A stretch of 33,725 nt of DNA, from assembly GCA_012032235.1 (NCBI GenBank), contig JAAURL010000004.1:1-33725 (forward strand). Reading direction: 5' to 3'. The first letter of the stretch is position 1; each line of letters starts with the position of its first letter. The notes beneath the pieces were generated by a model that was not told the origin of the DNA, made no database searches, and saw nothing but the letters and a program-made list of their open reading frames with translations. Shown piece by piece: positions 27,352-33,725 of the stretch. Position numbers and translations under genes: made by a program. The stretch is from Akkermansiaceae bacterium. Its GTDB lineage: Bacteria; Verrucomicrobiota; Verrucomicrobiia; Verrucomicrobiales; Akkermansiaceae.

Positions 27352-28330
27352 CTAGGAAATGGGCCTTAATAGAGGAAATTTTGTGGAGAGTGCTGTCCAA
27401 TTTTCCTGGTAGGGATCAGGCAGGTTTTCTTGTTGCGCTTGGGCGACGGCGCGTTGGACCTCATCGGCGATTTCATCCTGCCAAGCCGTGATTTTCTCTG
27501 GCGTCGCGCAGCCAGTCTCTACTAGCTGGCGGATCGCGATTTCAATGCAATCGCGCCCATAGTGATCGCTGCGGGTGTTTTCCGGCACGTAGCTGCCGTC
27601 ATCGTGTTCGCCGTGGCCAGATAGCCGCAGCAAATGGGCGACGACCATTTGTGGGCCGCCTCCACTGCGCGCCCGCCGCACCGCTTCACCGATGACCGAG
27701 GCACAAGCAAGAAGATCCGTGCCGTCTACGGAAAATCCGCCAATGCCGTAACCACGTGCTCTCTCTACCAAATCATTGCAGGCAAATTGGCGATGATTCG
27801 GCGTGGAATAGGCAAATTGATTATTCGCCACCACCACCACTAGCGGGAGCTTTTCCACGGCTGCCATATTGAGCCCTTCGTGAAATGCTCCTGTGGATGT
27901 CGCTCCATCGCCGATGCAGGTTGCGCCGACGCGTCCTACCAGCGTGCCTTGCAGGCGCTTCGCGAAAAGCCATTCCTGCCACGACTGGCACTTGTGCACC
28001 GAGATGTGAAATCATCGCTGGCATTCCCATTTCAGGTCGGCCACGGTGGATATTTCCATCGCGCCCGCGCATGGGACCTTCGACTGAGCCTAGGTAAGTC
28101 CGTGTGCAGTCGATCAGCGGCTCACCGAAAGCGGTGCGTCCTGCTTGGTCGCGGATCAGGGGGGCAAAGAAATCGGTGCCTTGAATCAAGGCCGTGCCGA
28201 GCGTGGCGCTGACCGCCTCCTGACCACGGCCTAAATACACGCCACCGACGATTTTCCCCGCTTTATAAAGGCTGGAAAGCTTGTTTTCCAAGATTCGCGC
28301 TCGCAGCATTGAAAGAAAAACGGATCGCAA
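27352..28330 (-). CDS. pdhA: 2-oxoacid dehydrogenase E1 alpha subunit (one frameshift)
   Basis: The first half (ILENKLSSLYKAGKIVGGVYLGRGQEAVS) breaks near 27978 at an A4 run (plus strand). Dropping one base gives GMAFAKRLQGTLVGRVG and continues into the second half, which ends at 27352. The thiamine diphosphate motif GDG(x27)NN runs from GDGATSTGAFHEGLN to VVVANN, and later DNA codes the phosphorylation-loop-like LLRLSGHGEHDDGSY. Start uncertain: TTG 28330 and ATG 28309 are in frame. An ATG at 28347 (MTNRDF-LRSVFLSM) becomes in-frame if one T is missing at about 28331, which I think likely. First gene of the dehydrogenase-rex-sigma operon. Confidence 0.85.
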
Positions 28331-28473
28331 AAGTCGCGATTTGTCATCACCCTGTCGGTGAACGGCTGAATATCCAAGTGAGGCACTGCGCGAGATTAAG
28401 ACGGTGCCGGGTCAACCTGCAACCGCTTTCCGGTAAAGCTTTAAAGAAGTGAACTTTCCCGATTTCCTAACCC

Positions 28474-28514
28474 AAAAAGAACAGGCCGAACGAAGATCTC
28501 CGTCGGCCTGTTCT
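28474..28514 (-). terminator. Rho-independent terminator after the small secreted gene
   Basis: A perfect 11-bp inverted repeat (28479-28489 with 28503-28513, GAACAGGCCGA/TCGGCCTGTTC) around a 13-base loop is followed on the minus strand by five T (28478-28474). It isolates the small secreted gene from the dehydrogenase operon. Confidence 0.8.
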
Positions 28515-28535
28515 CACATTGATAGATGAAGTGCT

Positions 28536-28924
28536 TTACTTTTTCTTCTTTAATCCGAATGCGCGGACTTTAGCCGTGCCGATTGGCAAGCCTTCTGCAA
28601 ATGCCGTGACGTTAAATGCGCCGTTGAGTGCTTCGGCCGCTCCTGCGGTGAGCTTCAGTGAAACGCCCGAAAGAGTTAGCGATTTCATCGATCCTTTTGG
28701 TTGGAGTGGTAAGGTAATACCCTCAGGCAACACGAGATCGAACAATGGTAGGCGTCCTACCGTGTTCTCGTTCGCTACGACTAGACCAGTCAGGACGGGG
28801 GTGGCCCCTGTGGTGTCGATGATGAAATTGCGCAACTCCACGGTAGTGGTGCTGCTATCACGCTGCCTGTGATCATAGCGACTGCTGTTGTCATCCACAT
28901 GAATTGTTTTTTCATAGCTTTCAT
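28536..28924 (-). CDS. Small secreted protein (one frameshift)
   Basis: The ATG at 28924 (MKAMKKQF; a second ATG at 28915 is equally good) begins a signal peptide (WMTTAVAMITGSVIAA). Right after the predicted cleavage site, near 28857, the frame is lost. The remainder, about 105 residues, continues one frame over (TTTVELRNFIIDTTGATP ... LPIGTAKVRAFGLKKKK) and stops at 28536. The mature part is beta-rich with hydrophobic/Gly alternation and a basic end, like a small exported beta-sandwich. I do not recognise the family. It has its own terminator, so it is probably a single-gene unit. Confidence 0.6.
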
Positions 28925-29047
28925 ATAGTTTTGGTTATTGGTTTGCGATCGACTTAATTGCCGAACACACAACGGTTGATCCTTTTTTTGGGCGTGTAAG
29001 GTATTTACATTATAAACTTAATGTGTGGCCCAATCGTTTTAAATAAC

Positions 29048-29066
29048 AGACTTATTTTAAAAGTCT
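29048..29066 (-). terminator. Weak terminator-like hairpin after the capsule gene
   Basis: AGACTT and AAGTCT pair around a seven-base AT-only loop, 16 bases past the stop of the capsule gene. It is followed on the minus strand by GTTATTTAAAA. Short stem, so only a candidate. Confidence 0.35.
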
Positions 29067-29081
29067 TAGTTGTCCTGGCTC

Positions 29082-30413
29082 TCAGAAAAATTCGTCTTGA
29101 AAAGGCTTAGGCCATTGGATTTTACAACGTCCCGGCACGTTAAAGCACCTTTGCGAAAGAGTTCCGCGCCCCTGGCTAGTCCCTAACAGTAAGTTGATGA
29201 ATTGCTTTACCACTTGAGGTTTTGGCTTTTCGGCTTTTGTCCAAAAATCGTCAAACCCACCTTTGAAAGTCAGATTTTCCAAATCATAAACTGCTGTCCC
29301 TAGAGCAATCACAGGCGCTCCATGGATCAGTCCAGAAATGCCGACGGAGCTATTGATATTCACCACGCCACGGGAATGTTCTAACAGAGTCGGTAAATGC
29401 ACACGATCCACATAGAGAATGCGATTGCCGCCTAGGTGATCATCGAGCGATGCGATCAGGTCCGCGTAATCTTTGTAACCACGATCCATCGGATGAACTT
29501 TGAAAACCAGCTTCGTCTCCGGTGGTGCGTGTTGCGCAAATGACTCCACAACCTCAGTGATGAATTGCTCGATGGATTGGTAGTTTGAGCACTTCGTGAT
29601 TTGAGTATCACTGTGGACTTGCAGAGGCACTGCGTAATAGTTTTCTGAAAGTTTGTCGGCGAAGAGTGGATCGTATTCACGATCCCGATTCCGCTCTATG
29701 GTGCGCCATAGGTGGATCAAGCCATGTTTGAAATGACGGACAAGCCCCATGTCTCGTTGGTCCACAAAGTTTGGAAATAAAGGTGCCGTGACGCGGCTAA
29801 TGAAAAAGTTAGTGCAAAAGACGGTTAGTTTAACCAAGGTGCTCACTTGGCAAAGCGCCGGAGGGGTTTCGACAGCTGGTGCGTTCAATTTCCCGTGGGA
29901 TAATTCTTCCCATTTACTCGCCAAGGTCGGCAGTGGAAGTGAGTTTCTACTGAAAACAGTAATGCAATTCGGCCGGATTAAACCGAGCTCAAAAACGTAG
30001 CAGCCTAGATCTAACTCTCCCGCCAGATTCCACGCTACTTGGTTGTATGGGCGATAGTGATTGTAGAGCAAAAAGGTGTCGTATCCTTCCGTGCGAACCA
30101 GCTCGCGTAACCAGCTCTCAAAATCAGCCAGCGTTTTGCGGAATAAATGCGTCCGAATTTTTCTGATTTTGTAAATGACATCAGGAGCGCAGAATAAAAT
30201 CTTCCCGACTTCATGCCCAGTATCTTGTAGATCAAGGGCTAGCAGCGACATTCCACCTTCCCAGTCGCCTTGGACGATCAGAATTTTGCGCCTTGGCTTT
30301 GGCTCTTGGCTGCAAACTCCAGTCACTTCGCCCGATGAAAGTTGCGAAATTGAACTCAGTTCATCGGCATTTTCATGGAGTCGGAAAGCGCTCAGCGGGA
30401 GGGTCGAAGGCAT
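29082..30413 (-). CDS. Capsule polysaccharide biosynthesis/export protein, KpsS-like
   Basis: 443 residues from ATG 30413; a TTG five codons earlier is possible. After about 45 variable residues comes KILIVQGDWEGGMSLLALDL, then FCAPDVIYKIRK, a GYDTFLLYNHYRPYN segment, VPLQVHSDTQI, KVHPMDRGYKDY and VNINSSVGISGLIHGAPVIALGTAVYDL. This is the layout of the capsule synthesis family (KpsS/LipB type), known as Kdo transferases that start the lipid linker of exported polysaccharides. No membrane helix, so cytoplasmic or membrane-associated. It stands alone here, without kps transporter genes nearby. Confidence 0.8.
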   Translation of the reverse strand: MPSTLPLSAFRLHENADELSSISQLSSGEVTGVCSQEPKPRRKILIVQGDWEGGMSLLALDLQDTGHEVGKILFCAPDVIYKIRKIRTHLFRKTLADFESWLRELVRTEGYDTFLLYNHYRPYNQVAWNLAGELDLGCYVFELGLIRPNCITVFSRNSLPLPTLASKWEELSHGKLNAPAVETPPALCQVSTLVKLTVFCTNFFISRVTAPLFPNFVDQRDMGLVRHFKHGLIHLWRTIERNRDREYDPLFADKLSENYYAVPLQVHSDTQITKCSNYQSIEQFITEVVESFAQHAPPETKLVFKVHPMDRGYKDYADLIASLDDHLGGNRILYVDRVHLPTLLEHSRGVVNINSSVGISGLIHGAPVIALGTAVYDLENLTFKGGFDDFWTKAEKPKPQVVKQFINLLLGTSQGRGTLSQRCFNVPGRCKIQWPKPFQDEFF

Positions 30414-30546
30414 AGATGATTCCGTCAAATGAGAGAGTTTGAATAATTTGGTTTCATCTGATGGTCACAGATCGTGGGAAATTTTAAAAATGCTTAAGAT
30501 AAGTTAGCTTAGTTTTCGGGGGGGCTTCGTCAACCTTGAAAAGCCG

Positions 30547-30576
30547 CTAAAAGGAACGCGTATTCCTTTAGTTTTA
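30547..30576 (+). terminator. Terminator-like hairpin in a divergent intergenic region
   Basis: A 9-bp stem with one bulged A (30547-30556 with 30563-30571) and a six-base loop is followed by TTTTATT on the plus strand. No plus-strand protein gene lies upstream of it, so it may end an unrecognised short RNA or be chance. Confidence 0.35.
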
Positions 30577-30613
30577 TTCATGGTTCATAAAAATGAAGAA
30601 CTTCGGCTCATTT

Positions 30614-30631
30614 TTGATCCGCTGTGATCAA
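30614..30631. promoter_or_regulatory. Palindromic operator-like site upstream of parB
   Basis: TTGATC and GATCAA form a perfect 6+6 inverted repeat with a six-base spacer, between the divergent capsule gene and parB, about 50 bases before parB. It does not match parS (TGTTTCACGTGAAACA). The binding protein is unknown. Confidence 0.3.
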
Positions 30632-30681
30632 GTATTTTAGATCTCTTTTAAAATCGGACTGAAATCTGCTTGGATTTCCAG

Positions 30682-31610
30682 ATGGCTTTACGTAATGCTC
30701 CGCGCCCCATGGCGAAACAAGCACTCGGAAAAGGACTTGGCGCACTCATTAAGAAGAGTGCGGCGATAGCGGCGGTCGATCATGTGATCGCTCCAGAAGA
30801 TTTTAAGCGAGTCCGCGATGTCCCTCTCGATCAGGTAGTTCCTAGTCCTTTGCAACCGAGGACTCAATTTGTCGAATCGCCATTAGATGATCTTGTAGAA
30901 TCGATCCGCCAGCACGGGATCATCCAGCCGCTCATTGTGCGTCCGGTTAATGGAAAGCTGGAGCTCATCGCTGGGGAGCGCCGCTGGCGTGCCTCGCGGA
31001 AACTTGGACTGCTCACGGTTCCGGTCATCGAGCGGGAAGCATCTGACCGCGATGTGCTTGAAATGGCGCTGATCGAGAACCTCCAACGGGAGGATTTAAA
31101 TCCAATGGAAGAGGCCGCCGGATATGTCCGCCTGGCAGAAGAATTCTCCCTCAAGCAAGATGAAATCGCCGTCCGTGTGGGCAAATCCCGGGCTAGCGTT
31201 GCCAATGCGATGCGGTTGCTCGGCTTGCATTCGGATGTGCAAATGCTAGTTGCCAAGCCCGCCTCACTGTAGGTCATGCAAAAGCGATCTTAGCGATTAA
31301 AGACCAAGATTCCCAGCTCCTCGCGGCCGATCAAATCATCCGCCGTCAGCTCACGGTTCGCGCGGCGGAAAAGTTAGCGCAATCTTTCCTCAATGGAGAT
31401 TCCTCGGAATCTGGTGAGCCGAAAAAAGCCGCAGCGATCCGGGAAGTGGACATCCAAGTCCGCGCCATCACCAACCGTCTCCGGGAGCATTTAGCCACCC
31501 ATGTTTCGATCCAACATTCCGCGAAAAAAGGAAAAATCGAAATCGAGTATTACGGTGATGACGACCTGCAACGCTTGATCGAGCTCTTGGGCTTACCTGG
31601 AGGGGACTGA
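30682..31610 (+). CDS. parB: Chromosome partitioning protein ParB (one frameshift)
   Basis: ATG 30682; the ATG at 30709 (MAKQALGKGLGALIKK, the usual ParB opening) is an equally good start. Visible are the ParB/Srx CTPase core (VPLDQVVPSPLQPRTQF, QHGIIQPLIVRP, LIAGERRWRASR) and the helix-turn-helix (LKQDEIAVRVGKSRASVANAMRLL). The frame breaks near 31260 (AAGCCCGCC, probably one C missing). It continues one frame over as LTVGHAKAILAI ... to the dimerisation domain and LIELLGLPGGD, stop at 31610. ParB loads as a CTP-dependent clamp at parS to segregate origins. ParA is not in the window. Total about 310 residues, normal. Confidence 0.88.
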
Positions 31611-31674
31611 TTGGCAAGAAGGAGCGATCCGGGGTGGACCTTTGTAGCGAGATAGGCAATACCCGCGTCGCGTC

Positions 31675-33575
31675 ATGTCTGCTTTACTTTCTGCCAACGA
31701 AATCCGCCTCACTTATGGTTACCAAACACTGTTAGATGGCGTCACTCTTGCCGTTTCTGCAGGAGAAAAACCGGGATGGTCGGGCGTAATGGTTGCGGGA
31801 AAACTTCACTGCTCAAAATCCTAACAGGTCAGCAAATGGCCGATTCTGGAGAGATTTCCCTCCGCCGCGCATTGCGCGTCGGCTATTTGCCGCAAGAGTT
31901 CGAGCTAGATCCTGAGCTCAGTGTGCATGAAAATATCGCCTCGGGAGCAGCAGACATTGTGGATGCGATTCGCCGTTATGAAAATGGCGAAGGGAGCGAG
32001 GTGGAGCTGGCGGACTTGCTCCATCTCATCGATCACGCGGATGGCTGGAATCTCGATGCCCGCATCAAGGCGACTTCCACCGCGCTTGGAACACCACCAT
32101 TAACAGCAACCGTAGGGCCACTTTCAGGAGGGGAAAAACGTCGCGTCGCGCTGTGTCGCGCGCTGGTCTGTCAGCCGGATTTACTTTTGTTAGATGAGCC
32201 AACCAACCACCTCGATGCTGAGTCGATCCGTTGGTTAGAAGATTATCTCAAAGGTTTTCCCGGCGCAGTGATCTTTGTAACGCATGATCGCTACTTTCTC
32301 GATGTCATTGCCACGCGGATTATCGAGATCGATCAAGGCCGCGCTTTTTCCCATCCAGGAAACTACACAGCGTTTCTCGAATCAAAAGCGATCCGCCAAC
32401 AAATCGCGGAACAGACGGAGCGCCGTCGCCAGCGCTTCCTGCGGGAGGAGCTGGAATGGGTCCGTGCCGGCGTGAAAGCTCGCGGCACGAAACAGCGGAC
32501 TCGCTTGGATAAATTTTATGAAATCGAAGGCATGGAAGCACCACCCGAAGAACGGGAAATGGACTTGCTGATTCCTCCTCCGCCAGACTTGGGAAATGTC
32601 GTTGTGGAGCTGGAAGGAGCGGGCGTGAATGTCGGTTCTACTGCTGCGCCGCGTTGGCTTTTCCGAAGCCTAACACTTAGCTTGCGGCCTGGCCAATGTA
32701 CCGGGATCGTCGGGAGAAATGGCGTAGGGAAAACAACTTTGCTGAAGCTCTGCCTTGGCCAAATCGAGGCGACCGAAGGAACTGCGGTGACCGGGAAACG
32801 CGTGAAGGTGAACTACATCGATCAAACGCGGATGGCACTGGATGGAACGGGCTCCTTGTTAGATGAAATTTCCGATGGAAATGAAAAGTTGATGTTCGGC
32901 AATCAGCCACTGGGAGCGCGGAACTATCTGCGGAGATTTCTTTTCGATGATAAGCGGATCAACGAGCGCGTGGATCTCCTTTCTGGTGGGGAGCGTGCGC
33001 GTCTGATGTTAGCCAAGGTTTTGAAAAATGGAGGAAACTTGATTGTGTTAGACGAGCCGACGAACGATCTCGACTTGCCCTCGCTGCGGATGTTAGAAGA
33101 AGCGCTGGCGGCGTTCGATGGTTCCGTGATCGTGGTTTCTCATGATCGCTATTTCCTTGATCGGATCTGCGATCAGATCATCGCGTTTGAAGACGATGGC
33201 GTCACTGTGCAGACGGGAAATTATTCCTACTATTTAGAAAAACGCCAAGCCCGCGAAGCCGCGCAACGAATCCAGGCCCAAGCTGCCGCAAAAGACGCCG
33301 CCGCCCGTCAAAAAGCACAAAACACGGTTTTTCCTAGCAAACCACGCAAGCTCACGATGAAGGAGAAGATCGAGCTGGAAGGTATCGAAGAGGTAATCCT
33401 AAATGCAGAGCAAGAAGTCGAAACGCAAGAAGCGCAACTCAACGATGCAGATTTCCAAGCTACAAATTTTACCGAAATCCCTGCGTTGGTAGAAAAGCTA
33501 GAGACTGCGAAAGCAAAAGTGGCAGCGCTTTACAGCCGCTGGGAAGAGCTCGAAAGAATGAACGGCGACCAGTGA
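31675..33575 (+). CDS. uup: ABC-F ATPase, Uup type (one frameshift)
   Basis: ATG 31675 (MSALLSANEIRLTYGYQTLLDG). The frame breaks at about 31771, where an A5 run should be A6 to give GEKTGMVGRNGCGKTSLL; the rest runs to 33575. Two ABC domains: Walker A GRNGCGKT, signature LSGGEKRRVALCRAL, DEPTNHLD; then GRNGVGKT, LSGGERARLMLAKVL, DEPTNDLD, each followed by (T/S)HDRYFLD. No membrane helices. The C-terminal coiled coil (KPRKLTMKEKIELEG ... RWEELERM) is that of Uup-like ABC-F proteins, which act on ribosomes or DNA integrity. It starts 64 bases after parB. About 633 residues in all. Confidence 0.88.
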
Positions 33576-33581
33576 TCGCCA

Positions 33582-33725
33582 CTACTTGGAAAAATGCTCC
33601 CAACCACCGGCGAGAGATTGTGATTTCTCTTTTTCCACGAGTTCTCCAATTTCTGTCAGCGGGAGATCAGGAAATGGCCAAGCTGCCATGAGTTCTCTAG
33701 ATTTGTTAGGAGCAATGGTGAACAA
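33582..33725 (-). CDS. C-terminal end of an unidentified protein (5' truncated by window edge)
   Basis: On the minus strand a frame is open from the right edge for 47 codons and ends in TAG at 33582, six bases from the convergent ABC-F stop. The residues (FTIAPNKSRELMAAWPFPDL ... GELVEKEKSQSLAGGWEHFSK) have protein-like composition. I do not recognise the family, and the fragment is too short to assign. Confidence 0.4.
   Translation of the reverse strand: MFTIAPNKSRELMAAWPFPDLPLTEIGELVEKEKSQSLAGGWEHFSK

Noticed and set aside
28479-28513. Perfect 11-bp inverted repeat as a mobile-element end
   Set aside because: It has a T-run on the minus strand right after a gene end and no transposase nearby, so it is a terminator.
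28331-28535. Rex operator upstream of the dehydrogenase operon
   Set aside because: No TTGTGAA...TTCACAA-like palindrome is present; only half-like AGTTCAC was seen.
1-33725. tRNA, rRNA, integrase or insertion sequence
   Set aside because: None could be recognised on either strand.

Overview
The window reads as a chromosomal piece of a Verrucomicrobiota bacterium. The reasons are a giant Sdr-B-repeat surface protein, calcium-loop (DPDGDG..N..EYA) secreted proteins, a PEP-CTERM (exosortase) tail, and an anti-sigma/YfbK-like protein beside an ECF sigma factor. This placement is inferred from family style only; there is no rRNA or tRNA in the window.

Layout. (1) 1-9142, plus strand: the 3' part of a giant surface protein with 13 Sdr-B-like repeats, then two adjacent related secreted proteins, one ending in a PEP-CTERM anchor and one in a calcium-loop module. 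A hairpin at 9168-9198 closes this block. (2) 9197-10078, minus: a lone HAD phosphatase. (3) 10265-22493, minus: a complete urea-use locus. In transcription order it is urtB-urtC-urtD-urtE, a putative outer-membrane beta-barrel, urtA, a small His-rich membrane protein, then ureA-ureB-ureC-ureE-ureF-ureG-ureD. Urea would cross the outer membrane, be bound by UrtA, imported by UrtBC/DE and hydrolysed by the nickel urease matured by UreDEFG. Sigma-54-like -24/-12 elements stand before urtB, before the barrel gene and before the small membrane gene, and strong hairpins separate the units, so nitrogen control is the natural reading. (4) 22624-28330, minus: 2-oxoacid (probably pyruvate) dehydrogenase E1alpha-E1beta-E2, the NADH sensor Rex, an ECF sigma factor and an anti-sigma/YfbK-like protein that has lost its vWA domain, apparently one operon ending in a terminator at 22560-22590. 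(5) 28536-30413, minus: a small secreted protein and a KpsS-like capsule polysaccharide protein. (6) 30682-33575, plus: parB and an ABC-F (Uup-type) ATPase. (7) From 33582 to the edge, minus: the end of an unidentified gene.

A caution for the whole window: at least nine single-base frame breaks interrupt otherwise well-conserved genes (giant surface gene twice, PEP-CTERM gene, ureF twice, E1alpha, small secreted gene, parB, ABC-F), several in short homopolymers. This looks like residual long-read indel error rather than gene decay, and the broken genes are described here as single genes.
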